Shown: positions 11,730-23,976, counted from the first letter of the stretch. The stretch: 64,000 bases of DNA from Tulasnella sp. 424 (GCA_019633425.1 WSUB01000011.1:186001-250000); one strand, 5' to 3'. Numbers and translations: made by a program. Notes: a model not told the origin generated them from the sequence alone.

Positions 11730-12625
11730 TTAGTATCCCCTCCCGCGAGCTCGGAATCCGCCGCTTCCTCCTCTAGAGAAACCACCGCCTCCGCCACGAC
11801 TAAAGCTGCCCCCGCCCCTACCACGAGAGTCGAACCCGCCACGGAAGCCTCCTCGTCCGCCCCTGTCCGCGCCGCCACGTCCCCTTGGTGCTCCACGGCC
11901 TCGTGGTGCTCCTCTGCCGCCCCTAGCACCGCGGGCACCTTGACCTCGCTCTGCAAGCAATCTACGTTAGCCTGGCACGCGGTTTGAACATTTGATCGAG
12001 ACATACTGGTAACTGCGAAGGGTAAAGGTGAACGTCAGACGAGATCATATGTAACGACGAGTGAAGCCACATACCTCCTCCGGCAACCTTGGGTCTCGGT
12101 AAGAATCTTTCAATGGGGAGGGTCTTGTCTCCAGCAATGTAGACCTTGTCGCCCTTCTGGAAACGCGACGCGACCATCCCCTGCTCCATCTTGATCGTAA
12201 AATACACTTCATTGACCGGACCCAGCACCTCGTCTACTTTGCCGATCTGGTTCTTATTTTCCAAATATATCGGGGCGTTGAAATAAGGGACCTTTTCAGG
12301 CATCGTCGCAGTGCAGAGCATTTCGTCTTCCACAGCGTGAACGAAAGTGCCCATTTCTAATCCACAACATCGACTGTTAGCAGTATCCTGCACGCATTCG
12401 AAGCGAAGACATTCATACCGAAGACCTGGTCTGGGGGGCCCATATCCCTCTGCTGGAATCCACCTCTACCTCCGCCTCCTCCGCCTCGGAATCCTATCAC
12501 GATGGCAATCAGTATTACGCCCTACCTCTGACGCCTCTAAACTACCTACCACCCCGCCCCGCGCTGAATCCCCTCGCACCTCCACCTCCTCTACTTCCCC
12601 CTCGAGAGAATCCTCTTGAGCTCAT
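11730..12625 (-). CDS. GAR1: H/ACA snoRNP protein Gar1
   Basis: Nucleolar protein of H/ACA RNPs, which pseudouridylate rRNA and snRNA; it binds the pseudouridine synthase subunit Cbf5. The start at 12625 opens a Gly/Arg-rich arm ([20 protein letters not shown]). The conserved core is [56 protein letters not shown] and [20 protein letters not shown], followed by a second long RGG domain ([30 protein letters not shown]) to the stop at 11730. RGG-core-RGG is the classic Gar1 arrangement. Short introns interrupt both arms and the junction after the core. Confidence 0.94.
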
Positions 12626-13028
12626 GTTCGGGCGATGGTGTTAACTGCACAATGGTCCTGAGTCCTCCAGCTAATCCTGCACCCCAAGAGAAGCACAATT
12701 CTATCGCAAATGACCGTGAGCGATCGATTTCAAAGGTTTGGAGTTCTGAAGTACCTGGATAAGCCGCTGCTTTGCTATTCAAGGTCGAGATTGAAATTTG
12801 TATCAGCGCCGACTTTACTGCTGTTTGTGCGTGTTAGGTATCCGACGATTGGGTGCATGGGTCATTATAGCGAATAGTTCTCTTGATCGTATTTAGGAGG
12901 AGCATCCAGAACATGCAAGAGCGACGAAGATTTACAAAAATGATGGAATGAGTCAATGCTCGAAGGTTGTGGGGAATTATCCTGAGCCGAGCCGGTACAG
13001 CGACGGCTCCAAGGGCCCAAGTGAATTA
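12626..13028. other. Intergenic spacer GAR1-bestrophin
   Basis: About 400 bp holding the GAR1 promoter/5' UTR and the 3' end of the bestrophin-like gene. I see no coding or RNA gene here. Confidence 0.5.
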
Positions 13029-15125
13029 TCAATCGTCTTGCTCCTCTTCTTCATAAGGATCATCGTCCTCAGGTCCTTCAGGAAGCCGTTCGATCATGTA
13101 TCTTATGGTTGGACGAATGTCAATAGCAGTCGTTTGAAAGTCCTCCGAACCACTTACTCAATTTCCTCGCGAAGTGCGTCGCAATATTGGTCTATGAAGA
13201 GAGGGGCCAATCAGATTCCCGTTAAAGTGAGTAAGAAACCCCTATAAGCGTACGCAGTGGGAGATCGGCAGATTTCTTGCCAAATGGCATTTCAATCTCG
13301 TTGGCTATCCCCTCGATACCCATCAGGGTGAAAGCGACGAGAGTAACGAGTGGAACAGTCTTCCAGCTAAGGTGGAACGTAACCATATCAGATTGGCCAA
13401 GTTGGTAACAATATGTAGACTTACTGCATGTCATGAATCAATGTGAATGGAAGCGAAAATAGATAGAGGGTGACGCATTGTTTCAAATGAATGCCGTCTA
13501 TGAGCGAAACCACCGTTAGCCGGGCATCGTCTGATGTGGTGAAGTTTACTGACAAGAAATGGGGATAGGTGTAGTCGCTATACGTTCCATCGCAGTGAGC
13601 TGCTCCACCATGGAACAAACACTAGAACAGGCTGTTAGGACGATCAGCAGCCTCAAAGGGTGAAAGAAGAACTAACAGTTGGTTCATAGCATTAAAACCT
13701 ATGGGTTGGAGATTTGCGGGTCAGTTTCCATGGAGAGGTAAAGAAAAGAATTCAGTCCTAACCAGCAGGTCCAAGTGGGTCCAAAAGTCCTTTTCGCTTA
13801 AAGCTATATATGATCCGCTGAAGGTCGTGTGCGATGCTGTCGTAATGCCAATTAGCTCCCCGGAAGACCAACAAGTGTCACGAAACCTATCGTTACATCA
13901 AAGGTAGCGGTAGTGAATCGGGCGTTGACCGGGCATGAAATTCAACCGTAGTGCTATTCCCCTTGACCGTTGCGTGACCGCCTTCTAACAAAGGGGTTTG
14001 AGAATTAGGCGCCTCCGTGGCCGTCGGCGAACCGTTGTGTCCCGAGGAACCCTTGGCTTTGGTTTTCGGGTCAGACCCTAGATGCCCTCTATCGATTGCT
14101 GCGTATGTGGCATATCGATGAAGGAGGGTATTTTTGCCCAATTCGCTGACATTATATTTGAACCCTGGGGTTCAAGATCAGCAATCATTTTGCTGTTTGC
14201 CTCAGTATGGTCTGGTACCGCACCTTCTGGGAGAACTCCCACATAGTCCTCATAATCTGTTCCGGGCTCGTTCCGCAAGCTGAACGGGTGCGCTAAGTTA
14301 GGTGCTAGACATTGATTGCGGATTCACTCACTGATGCATAACAGTGTAAACAAACGAAAGAAGCAATTTGATCGCTCGTATTTTCATTGCTGTGAGCTGA
14401 GCAACAGTTAGCTCATTGTTTGTTTTTGCCATCGGTGACGATTTCAATGATGGGGAGCCTGCTCGCAAAAAGGTAGAAAATGATGTTGGAGGAGGTTTGT
14501 CTCCATCTTTGTTTTCGGTTGGTATTGTGACCTGGACCCAGATGAGTCGGGATAGATTGCGAACCTGAGGACGTCGTTGCAATTGGTCAGACACGAACGG
14601 TGGCAGGACACCAGGCTAAGACGCTCAGGTGGAGGCAGCACTCACTATGGAGGTTAAGGCAGCAAAGTCCTTGCGGGCCTCATAGTAGCGATCGTCTTTC
14701 AACTGGGAGTTAGGCTAGGCTGGCCTTTAAGTGTTAACAATACCTACATGATGTTCTAGGAACAGGCGCCAATTAGACCGAGCAACGGCAAATCCCGGTT
14801 AAACACGTACGAATTCCGAAAGACGAGGATCAGGCCGACGACAACAGATAGCAAAGGAACGACCTATCAAATGGTCAGGCGAAGATTTAGTCCGGAGGGA
14901 ACAAGCCTTCACGAGCCGGCTTACGTTGTTGCTGAGGTTCAGGTGGTAGTCGTATATTTCGGAAGAGACCGCAACGCAGCCAGCAAACAGCGTCACTGTC
15001 AGAACGGGTCCCACTATGCGCCGGATGATACTGCCTTCAATTCGCAAGACATCTGGTAGCCAGGAGTACTTTCGAAGTTTCCTCCTCTCCACATGCAGTA
15101 AGGACTTCACTGCCCCGAAAGCCAT
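13029..15125 (-). CDS. Bestrophin-like (UPF0187/RFP-TM) membrane channel
   Basis: Member of the bestrophin / UPF0187 family, anion-channel-like membrane proteins with four membrane helices; the physiological role in fungi is not settled. The likely start is 15125 (MAFGAVKSLLHVERRKLRKY). Recognisable family blocks are KYSWLPDVLRIEGSIIRRIV with the adjoining hydrophobic VGPVLTVTLFAGCVAV, KIRAIKLLLSFVYTVMHQ, DYEDYVGVLPEG, WKTVPLVTLVAFTLMGIEG and GIANEIEMPFGKKSADLPL. It ends in QYCDALREEIE|YMIERLPEGPEDDD and stops at 13029-13031. There are about nine introns, and several middle exons are short and not individually resolved. The start is the weakest point; an extra 5' exon up to about 15430 cannot be excluded. 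Confidence 0.82.
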
Positions 15126-15517
15126 GCTCCAGGTTCAAATTTTTCGGCTTGCGGTGCGTTCAGACTGGTGTAGATACTTGGTGGAGTACGATGTGCGACG
15201 GCAAGGGGTTTGCGAATCGAACTCGCAGTTTGGACTGAAAACGCGGCGAGGTCACGGGGTCCGCATATGGAAACTTGCGTCATCAGCGTGTGCTCCGACG
15301 TTCTCTCGACCAAGCCACCCCAAAAGCACATGACCATATTCAAAATATTAACCATACGGGGATACAGAATTACTAACGCATTCAACATAGCAGTGTCCAA
15401 AAAGTCAATAGTCCCTGTCGGCACCAAAGCACCTATGGGAGATAGGTTAAGAATTCAACGTATTCCTACATTTAATGCAAAAACTAAGAAAAGGTAATTA
15501 ACCCATCTCTGTGTGGA
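15126..15517. other. Spacer between bestrophin-like gene and DUF1399 gene
   Basis: About 390 bp between the start of one minus-strand gene and the stop of the next. Open frames exist on both strands, but none has recognisable content. Probably the bestrophin promoter and the 3' UTR of the upstream gene. Confidence 0.4.
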
Positions 15518-18231
15518 TCAAATGCACTTGCCATTCCGTCGCTTCTCAATGGTCTCGCCCTCGACCTCTTGTTTCCGCCGACGCATTTCCCAAGCGAACC
15601 AAGTCCCTAGATCATACGAAGCCCTCAGCTTTGGTGCGTTACACGGTCTGACTATCCGACCAACCATGGTACATTGGCCCATTGAAATGGCCTTTGCGTT
15701 GAGTACGTCGTCCGGACTTAGCAGATCGACGAAGGCGGGGTCGTGGCTTTTCACCTTGCCTTTTCGCGCATCTACTGCCAGCGCTTGCCAACTGTCTGCG
15801 GTCCCGTTAGCCACCGCTTCCTTATCCTCTTCAATTCTCCGTTTATTTGACTTCTCCCGGACCGCAGCTTGTTTGGCTATTGACGAGCTGTTGATGACTT
15901 TGACCTGCGAATGGTCGGATGGATGTGTCTCGAATACATCATTCGGATGATGGGATACGAGGTCTGGCCGATGGTTTTCGATTTCTGTGGGGGTCGCTTT
16001 TTGCTTCCCCTTCTTGCTGAAGAGCTTCGCCACAGAATCCATCGTCGATAATTTAGTCGCCCTAATAGTCGGACAACCACAAGTAGAATAGGGTACCGAG
16101 AATCGACTCTGGAAACGACTGGCGTAAGCGAAGCAATTCCTGTGCAACCTTTTTCTGTGCCGACTTACGGACCACAGACGGGCAGTTTGATCGAAGGCCG
16201 CTGCCAAAGTTTCCTGCTCTACAGAATCATCATGGTCTACGATTGTGCCTACTAAATCGAGGGTGGATTCTCTGTCGTTTGGGGCCAAAGCGTTTCCGTT
16301 AGCGCCGCTGGCCAGATCCGGTCGACATCACACGCACCTGTAATTGACACAAAGTAGCTGGTGTGTGTGCCATGCTAGGTCGATGCTCTAAGGCTTTCAT
16401 GAGGAATGGCAACGAGCGTTGTCAGCTTGGCAGCTTACCAACGTGGGTACCAAGAAGGCGTCAGGGTTCTGAGCCATTATGTCCAAGAAAGCGTGATATC
16501 CAGCGATCGCTCTCTTCAACGCTAATTCATCGCTGTTAGAATCGAATCTTCCACTTTGTGTCCAGCCGATGTCGGCCATAGATTCGACGAATTTCATTTG
16601 TCGCTGAACCTATGCCGTGTGGAGACCCTCAGCACACACTGTTACACAAAGCTGAATATCTGACTCACGGCTTTTACGAGGTCGATAGAATAAGGGCCGG
16701 GCGTCGTGTAGGCCTCCATCATTCGCTGAAGCCTGCATGGCACGTTTCAGTCAGATTGAGGGGAGCAAAGAAGAACGAGGTCGAGTGCAAGCGGCGTAAT
16801 TACCCTTTCAGGCCCTGATGTGCCTTTCCGTCTTCTCTATATTGCTTCATATATGCCGTTGTTCGAAACCCGGCTCGGCACCGCGCGGCAACCTTATCGA
16901 CACTCCAGCGAAGCTCTTGAGCAGCGTAAGCCCTGGCATCGGGCTGAAACGATGATCTCTCGAGATCCTCGACGAGATTCTGGTTGAATAGAAGAGCTGC
17001 GGCAATAAAAGGTTTACCAGTTTCCTCGTGGAGATGAAGGGTTCTATGTCCGATAGACTAAATTAGTGACCGGGGTGGATCCCATTGACCGAATTGGACG
17101 AACGCTAAAGTTCGCCGTTTCGGCTCTTCGACAACCTTACGGAGATCCTCCGAGAACTTCAGCACGGCAAGTGACTGCGGAGTTGAGTGAGATTTAGTCT
17201 CACACCCACACCTATGACCTCAGTCGGTTGTGGACTGACCTCCTTGGTAACTTGCATCCCACAATTTGCGCAGTAAGCTTTAAACTGCCTCTGTGCCCAA
17301 CCGGTGCCGTCTTCGGAAAACCATGGAGCTGTAACTTCTGATGTGCAGGCAGGGCAATCTATGGATATGAAGGAAATGCCGTCTTCCACTCCCTCCAGGC
17401 AAGGCGAGAGCTGCCATGGCTGCCGTGTGCAGCTCTCCCAGTAGTAGGCGCGTGTCTGTGCCGCTGACCCAGGCCGTGGCGGGTCCTCATTTTCTATCAT
17501 TACGGCGATTTCGTGGAGCGGAAACGATCTACGTGAAACAGATCGAAGCTCAGCGCGGTAACGTTGAGCAAGAACGATTTTGCTCACCCCCGGGATAGAA
17601 GGCCCGTGTTATATCGGAGACCGTCTTCAAAGTACGTGCGTGGATGCTATCGGAAGGAGTCACTATCCTTTCCGGCATCAAAGTAAATCGGAAGTCATAA
17701 GTTACGTACCAGGAGATACGAATGCCAGACCATGACGACATCGATTGGCGGAACCTCGTGAAGATTCAACCAAGTATTGACAGGTCCAGCATACATCGAA
17801 TCGCGTGTTGGTCTAGCTACCACATGCTTGAGCCAAAGCTCGAAGCGCCAGACAGCTCTGGCGAGGAACACCTCCCATGCCTGCTGTAGGGCTGCGTCGC
17901 TGCTCGAGGGCGTCGCCTTCCGAGTGGCCGAGTAAACATGTTGACGTAGACGATGAAAGGCGCGCAGAATAACAAGATGGGCCTTGAGATCGGATGGGTT
18001 CACTAATGCTATGGTTTGCTTTCGGCCAATAGTGAACGAGAGTCGCGAGGAATGCGAGGACGAAGGACGCGAGGATGCATTTTCAGGTGGACTGGCTGGA
18101 GAGAAGCGATGCGACGGTGAAAATTCGAGCGTAACGTCTTCTGAATTAGCTTGATATAAAGGAGGTGCCGAGTTTAATGATATGTCGCTGAGGTTATGGA
18201 CGACCCGGGAGTAGATGGGCAGCGAAGACAT
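15518..18231 (-). CDS. DUF1399 (GRDP-like) protein
   Basis: Belongs to the DUF1399 / glycine-rich-domain-like family, known from plants (GRDP1/2) and many fungi. The biochemical activity is unknown. The start at 18231 (MSSLPIYSRVVHNLSDIS) is preferred over one 16 codons upstream. Exon 1 has LKAHLVILRAFHRLRQHVYS, LARAVWRFELWLKHVV and the hallmark NLHEVPPIDVVMVWHSYLL. Further exons show FPLHEIAVMIENEDPPRPGS, a Cys-pair segment (SIDCPACTSEV and AYCANCGMQV), the second DUF1399 hallmark KFVESMADIGWTQSGRFDSN, and FLVPTL. The C-terminal part carries VGTIVDHDDSVEQETLAAAF and VPYSTCGCPT, as in fungal homologs, then a charged tail (SKKGKQKATPTEIEN) to the stop at 15518-15520. It has many introns; inner exon borders between 16300 and 17150 are approximate. 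Confidence 0.82.
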
Positions 18232-19489
18232 TGGCGAACGAAGAGAGAGGACGAAGAATGAAGAGACAGATAACGACATTCATCGTCCATATGTGCTTGC
18301 TAAATAAAAGGTGTCGATAGATCTCTCCTTCGCCGAAGTAGGGTGTGTAGATGTCATTATAGAAACTTCCGATCTGCCTTCGAAGGGTACACATGCAGGA
18401 GACAAGAGGACAAACCCTGAAGGGTAGCAATGTTTATCGAGGAGTGGAATAAGCGCATATCTGCCCGTAGCCAGACAAAACGCGCCCGGGTCGCAGAGAG
18501 CTAGTTCGGGAGCTAGATGCGAGTATCCACTGGCTTGGAAAGTGTAACACGCTGCCCGCTGGAGTTCGCGCACGCGGCACAAAATGAGACCCGCATACCC
18601 AAAATTTTTATGCAACAGGCTCTAGAACACAATACGAAGATTTCGCCCAAAGGTGAGTAATCTCGAGGAACGATGCGTTCGGTCCGGGTGTCACACGGCA
18701 CCTGCCGAGAGAGTGGGGGTGCTGGGGCGGTATACCGGCTTATAATCTCCTCACTTTGGGGAAAGCGATTCGATCGACCCGACACCAACCGCTGTCCCCA
18801 AGCGGAAGGCATAATGCACAGACAAAGCAGCCGAACACTGCAAATAGCACAGGGTCTACAGGATCACATTAATCCCATTTCGGGGCCCAATTCCTGGTTT
18901 GGAACGTGTTTTAGGCCTTCACGTCTTTTGAAGTTGAATGTGTAACAGCAGCCTGAGAAGCCTCCTCCAACTCTGTTCTTCGAGACTTCTACGAAGGCTC
19001 CTGCGTGTCGTGGAATAAAGGCCTTGGTCACCCGTCTACGTTCCCGAGATAAACGCTGTCGGATGATCGTTCGATTCCTCTGTGGCTTTCGGAGGGGAGG
19101 TTACCGCCGGGGCACTATCGGCTCCGAATGTGTGTCCACCGCAATGCTGCTACGAACACGGCTTTTCACCTCGAGAAGAAATTTCCAAACTGGTAGCAGT
19201 GGCGTCTTTCTGATGTGGAGTCAGGAGGCGCTGGCGTAAATCGTAGCATGGTGTATTCGACTCCGGCCGCCACACACAACGTACTTGATTTGCGTGGGTT
19301 TGCGACGGCATTGTTTGCTCCGATGATGATTGCTGTCACTGCTGCCTACGACGCCCAACATCTACACACCGAAAAAGCGGCTATTTTCAGACTCAGGCAT
19401 ATTTCTCCGACTGTGCTAATTGTGGCGTATTCGGAAATTCGAACAACTTAATTCGATTAATTCGGAGAAAGTCCAAGATACACCATGTC
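18232..19489. other. 1.26-kb intergenic region
   Basis: Lies between the DUF1399 start and the methyltransferase stop. Open frames on both strands are short, lack recognisable motifs and do not join into a convincing gene. A minus-strand frame at 18194-18430 is hydrophobic in places but has no splice-supported continuation. No tRNA, repeat or terminator was recognised. Confidence 0.4.
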
Positions 19490-20650
19490 CTAAGGTTGGG
19501 TCTTCTCTAGTCTACCCATGGGGTTCGCTCTCTGAACCATCATCAAGAAAACGGGCCAATAAACGTCAACTGCACCAACTGGCTCCTGCAAGGCTTGTCT
19601 TAGCGACTCCACAAACCTATCCACGATGTCTCCGTCCGCTCCCTGTCCCGTCCGTTCCTTGTCGTTTGGATATTGTTTTTGGTAGCTGTGAACAGCGCTC
19701 CATGTCCGAAAGTAGGCGGCTATATCGTCCAACGACAAAGATCGATTCATGATGGTATCGGTTCGCCATTCGGGCTCTATAAAGAGACCGGTTTGAAGCA
19801 CCTCGTCGAATGGACGATATGGCAGGGACGTTCCATCTTCGTCAGGCCCTTCAAGATACACACGAACTTGTGACGAAGGAAGCCAGGCGCTGTTGTTCGG
19901 AAATTGAATTGAACGGTACTTGGAGTCTACGATGGAGACGCCCGGTTGTTGCCAAAACGGTCCTAGGCCGTCCTCGTTTGCAGCAAAATCGCGGAGCATC
20001 GATGTGAGTTCAGGGTGCTCGGTGATTCTGAAAGACCCATAGCCCTGGAAGAGGATGTATGTGTCAGCCGCGTATCCGCATTCGGGAGGCATTTGAGTGA
20101 TGACGATAACACTCAACCCAAAAGGCGACGGCACCTCCCGGCTTTACGACGTATTCGAGTGCTTTCCATATCTTTGACTGGTCAAACCAATGGGCTGATT
20201 GACCTGCTCGGCGTGAATAATACCGAGGGTATGGGATTCTTTTGGCCCTGAAGCTCACCTGCAGTTACCAAGTCTATTGAATGCTCGCCCAGATGCAAAT
20301 GAATGTCTTCGGCTGCCGCAACGAGAAACGTTACTCTGTCACGTCCAGCCCAGTTTTCTGATTCGAGTTTGGCTTGCTGGATCATGCTTGGGGACGGATC
20401 TACCCCGATCACTTTGTCATAGTGCTGAAGTAATGTTCGGGTTACTTGCCCTATATCGAGACCCTTAGTCCCCTAGCGCATACAAGTTATCGTCATACCG
20501 ACCAGTTCCGCAACCCAAGTCCACCGCAATGGTTCCAGCTCCTGATCTGGACGCATATAAGGCAATCAAGTCGTAAAGATTTTGACTATAAATTGGTCTA
20601 AAGGCGGCATATGACGAAACGTCAAACCCATTGTTTGAGAATGTGGACAT
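19490..20650 (-). CDS. Class I SAM-dependent methyltransferase (Tmt1/Crg1-like)
   Basis: Small-molecule methyltransferase of the type that includes yeast trans-aconitate methyltransferase; the substrate cannot be read from sequence. The start at 20650 gives MSTFSNNGFDVSSYAAFRPI. SAM-binding motif I is AVDLGCGTGRY, followed after an intron by KVIGVDPSPSMIQQAKLE (acidic loop, motif Post-I), then FLVAAAEDIHLHLGEHSIDL, HWFDQSKIWKALEYVVKPGG and GAVAFW. The C-terminal half (RSIQFPNNSAWLPSSQVRVY, LSLDDIAAYFRTWSAVHSYQ, VDVYWPVFLMMVQRANPMGR) matches the fungal Tmt1/Crg1-like group and ends at 19490. At least four introns. The gene appears intact. Confidence 0.85.
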
Positions 20651-20797
20651 AATGATCCGCAATGGGAGTCGATCACAGGACTGAACGATATTCGACGTGG
20701 AGAAGGGAATGGTCCAGCAGAGACCTGTCTTTCGAGCTTCGGGCCGAGTATAGCCGAAGCCGAACGAAGAGGCACGGCTCGGTAGAATAGGGAATGT

Positions 20798-20822
20798 GGC
20801 GTGAGATATTGCTTGGCTTTTT
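20798..20822 (+). repeat. 25-bp direct repeat, copy 1
   Basis: The sequence begins GGCGTGAGATATTGC and ends GGCTTTTT. It is repeated exactly at 21183-21207, with 360 bp between the copies, inside the divergent promoter region. Confidence 0.85.
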
Positions 20823-21182
20823 CGACATGTCCCCAGCGCAGCTGCTGCGCGTCGTCCTAGTCTCTCGGGTCAGACGTCAGCCCTCCGGTAACTTATTTGT
20901 GTCGCGCGGTTGTGCGTGCGCTGAGCTTGACCCCAGGTGACGAGTCTGGCGATGCGGGGGCGGCCAGGTTCGTAAATGTTGAGGGTTGTGTGGATAAAAG
21001 TCGAAGGCTTGATGGAAAATTTATGTCTCCTCGTGGATATCCATCAGAATAAGAGTGATAAGCAATGTCGTGCAAAAGCCCGCAGTGTCAGGCGTTGAGG
21101 CGGAGGTGAGTGTAATTGGTTGAAATCGGTTTGCTGGCGTAAGCTGATTCGGGCTGACCCCGAGAGTGAGGCACGCTCAGCA

Positions 21183-21207
21183 GGCGTGAGATATTGCTTG
21201 GCTTTTT
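21183..21207 (+). repeat. 25-bp direct repeat, copy 2
   Basis: Exact second copy of the 20798-20822 repeat, about 105 bp upstream of the MDR oxidoreductase start codon. Confidence 0.85.
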
Positions 21208-21312
21208 TGGAGGTCTCATGCCACCCGCGCATCATCCCGACTGTGGCGAAGATCGGTTAGTCTCAACCACCCCATACTCACCAAGTTCTCTCGTCTCGTT
21301 GCAATCCACACC

Positions 21313-22630
21313 ATGGACACAATACCACAAACTCAGAAAGCGTGGAGGATTATTAGAAGAGGCTCTCCGACCCACGCCCTGAAACTATGCGAGGACGTAC
21401 CTGTATTGGACGATCTCTCCGAAGGCCACGTCCTCGTCAAGATCAAATCAGCAGCGCTGAACCCAGCGTACGTCTGCATGCCTCCAACCAGACTCCAGTC
21501 ACTTTACTTGAACTTTATGCTCCCCATAGTGGCTATAAGCTTATGGGGCTGTTGCCCAATTGGCTTCAGAAGCGACCACTCACCGCCGAGTTCGATTTTG
21601 CTGGTATGCCAACTCAGATCTTCGGGCTCTCATGTATCACAATGGGATCGCAACTGACGTACAATGGCTTGCGTCTTAGGGGTGATCGTCAAACAGAGGG
21701 GAACGGCATACTCGGTCGGAGACCCTGTCTTTGGCCTAATACCCGCAGGTATGTAACACCTGTGAAATGGGGCAAACTTCGCGGGGCTAAGCGCGAAACA
21801 TCCAACTTTCCACTCAGAGGGAAGCTATCCTAACCGTGGTCAAGGCGCACTCGCACAATATATCGCCATCGAAGCGAAACAACTGGCCAAGAAGCCCGAC
21901 TCAGTCACTTGGGATGAGGCAGCTGGCATTTCGCTCGTGGGGCGGACAGCCATTGATGCCCTCGTCGACATGGCTCAAGTCAAGGCGGGGCAGCACGTCT
22001 TTATCAATGGAGGTTCGAGCTCCGTCGGGCTTTCGGCAATACAGATCGCTAAGGCGTACGGGTGCACGGTCACGACGTCCTGTTCTGGAAAGAATACTGA
22101 CCTGGTGAAACGCTGTGGCGCCGACGAGGTGAGCGGTCTCGATCCCGCCATTCCGATAGAACTGACGGGTTGTTTGCCAGGTTGTTGATTATACAGTTTC
22201 CCCACCCCACGAACATTTCATGACAAATCCCCCTTCGCAACTATTCGATGTCATATTCGATACGGTGGGTGCCAACGGGGAGCTCTATTTGAACTCGGGC
22301 TCGTACTTGAAGGACAAAGGCCGTTTCATCTGCACGGTCCCACCAGGAACAGGAGGATCTGTTTCTTTTCATAGCGCCATGAAAGGAGGAAATGCGATAC
22401 TTCGTGCGCATTTTCAACCCAAGTTCCTCGGCGGACCACACCACAAGCTCGAAATATGTTACAGTCGATCAGATGCTCGGGCCATGCCACTGCTGGAGAA
22501 ACTGGTGGCTGAAGGCAAAATCCGTGGCGTCGTCGACTCCGTTTATGGTTTCTCTGACGTGTTGAAGGCATATGATAGGATAATGACCGGACACGCGAGC
22601 GGGAAAGTCGTAGTGCAAGTTGATGTATAA
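21313..22630 (+). CDS. MDR-superfamily NAD(P)H quinone oxidoreductase-like (RTN4IP1-like)
   Basis: Medium-chain dehydrogenase/reductase without the catalytic zinc lobe, in the quinone-reductase / reticulon-4-interacting-protein-like group; it probably reduces quinone or enone substrates with NADPH. ATG 21313 gives MDTIPQTQKAWRIIRRGSP. Then VLVKIKSAALNPA|YKLMG, LTAEFDFAG|VIVKQRG, and an N-terminal GroES-like domain ending near ALAQYIAIEAKQLAKKP. The Rossmann fold carries VFINGGSSSVGLSAIQIAKA, GADE|VVDY and FDVIFDTVGANGELY. The C-terminal segment VVDSVYGFSDVLKAYDRIM and GKVVVQVDV end at 22628-22630. Five introns. The stop is 29 bp from the POP7 stop on the other strand, so the 3' UTRs overlap. 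Confidence 0.88.
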
Positions 22631-22658
22631 TTACCGGTGTTCAAACAAAATCCAATCC

Positions 22659-23670
22659 CTACTCGAACATCTCATCATCGGAAGACATATCTGGCTGGGA
22701 TGTGGGTTTTGGTCTACTGCCTTGCCCAGTCCTTTGCGCATTCTGAAAACCACCGCCTCGAAGCTTCTTAGGCGCCTTCTTCTCCTTCCCCGTTATTTCT
22801 TTCTTTCCATCACCGATCGTGATAACCACCGAAAGGCTTGCGATCTTCCGTTCTACGAGTTCCGATTGGATCGTCGGATCTTCATCTTCTTCCTCGTCTT
22901 CGTCTGGAAGGATTTCGTCCATACATCGAACAGTGCCGGTCTTGTATTCGATGCGAATTTCTTCCTTGGCATACGGAAGCATTTCCGGCAAGGAGGTGGC
23001 GATGGTGAGTAGCGTTGGGATGGCAGCCGATGTTGCTGAGAGGTGGAGCGTCTTGTACCTGTACACGGAACTTGAATTTCCAAGCTGGATTCACTTGTGG
23101 GCAAAGGACTCACCCGTCTACTAAGATGCAATCCTTGGAACGTCGGAGATACGCGCCTAAAGGAGTCTTACGACCGACTAGGATTTTATTCTTGCCTTCT
23201 GCCCAAGCAGAATGGGGACCAGTCGCGTTGGAGGAGGTAGGCACCGATGGCCATGGTCGTTGCGGCGCGAGTTTGCGGCGGTTGGGTTTTTTAGGGAGGG
23301 ATGAAGGTTGGCCTGTTTTGGACCGAGTCGATTCTTCGGACGCGTCTTTCTTGGAAGTAGGCGATCGAGCTTGTCGCTCCTTTGGTGGTTCCGCCCGCGA
23401 GGCACTGTTGGACTGCGCAACGGTCTTGCTTGACCCGGTGCTCTCGTTTCCACCAACGATCGCTTTTGCCTTGCCCTTATCTACGCGCTGTCTAGGACGT
23501 TCCAAGTCTTCCAGGGCCGGCGTTGCGCCTTTTTCCGAAGATTCTTCAAGTGATGAATCCGCTCGAAGCTTTTTCCGCGGAGGAGGAGATGACTGGGCCG
23601 GCACAGCCTGCTTCCGTTTCTTGGTCAAGGGGGCCGGTGCTCGAGCATCGTTCGATGTGGATGGTGCCAT
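22659..23670 (-). CDS. POP7: RNase P/MRP subunit Pop7/Rpp20-like (Alba fold)
   Basis: Probable Alba-superfamily subunit of nuclear RNase P and RNase MRP, which process tRNA and rRNA precursors. The start at 23670 gives MAPSTSNDARAPAPLTKKR, a long disordered basic N-terminus (to about 23190). The Alba-like part follows: KILVGRKTPLGAYLRRSKDC, then after intron(s) YKTLHLSATSAAIPTLLTIA (the conserved Ala/Ile-rich helix), SLPEMLPYAKEEIRIEYKTG and VRCMDEILPDEDEEEDEDP, then ASLSVVITIGDG and a basic tail to the stop at 22659-22661. The N-terminal extension is much longer than in yeast Pop7. Assignment to the Rpp20 branch rather than another Alba protein rests on the KTPLGAYLRR and TGTVRCMDE blocks. 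Confidence 0.72.
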
Positions 23671-23976
23671 TTCTAGAAGACTTGAAAGTGGGCAGATGGT
23701 CTGCAGCGGGAATAGCAAACCGGACTGAGGACGCGTTCAAGGGAACCGTAACCGTGAGAGTCTGTCAGGTCGCAGCACTCTTACCTCTCCCACCATCCAC
23801 TTAACGAAAACTCACGCCTCGACTCCTTGACCTGCGAAAGGTCCTCCTCTCTCCAGGAAAAAAAGGCTATTAAAGCCTTCATCACAAGAAAACCGTCTTT
23901 CCTCGAGCAAATCCGGCTTCTGTCACCTTCGACGTGGCTGGGCAATTGACGGCACCAGTGACGGAAATCGAAGCAA
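23671..23976. promoter_or_regulatory. Divergent POP7/SCAP promoter region
   Basis: 306 bp between divergent start codons. The SCAP side is pyrimidine-rich. I did not recognise a defined sterol regulatory element or TATA box. Confidence 0.4.

Larger units (their letters stand above)
20651..21312. promoter_or_regulatory. Divergent promoter region, methyltransferase / MDR oxidoreductase
   Basis: About 660 bp between divergent start codons. No gene is seen, but it contains a 25-bp perfect direct repeat listed separately. Confidence 0.45.

Noticed and set aside
11730..12620. Gly/Arg codon repeats as a possible satellite
   Set aside because: They are the RGG domains of Gar1, in frame and split by introns.
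15107..15427. Minus-strand frame upstream of the bestrophin-like gene, partly hydrophobic
   Set aside because: No recognisable motif, and it contains the presumed start of the bestrophin gene in another frame; most likely promoter sequence.
18194..18615. Overlapping minus-strand frames upstream of the DUF1399 gene
   Set aside because: No family similarity, no clear splice-consistent continuation, and they sit where the promoter should be.
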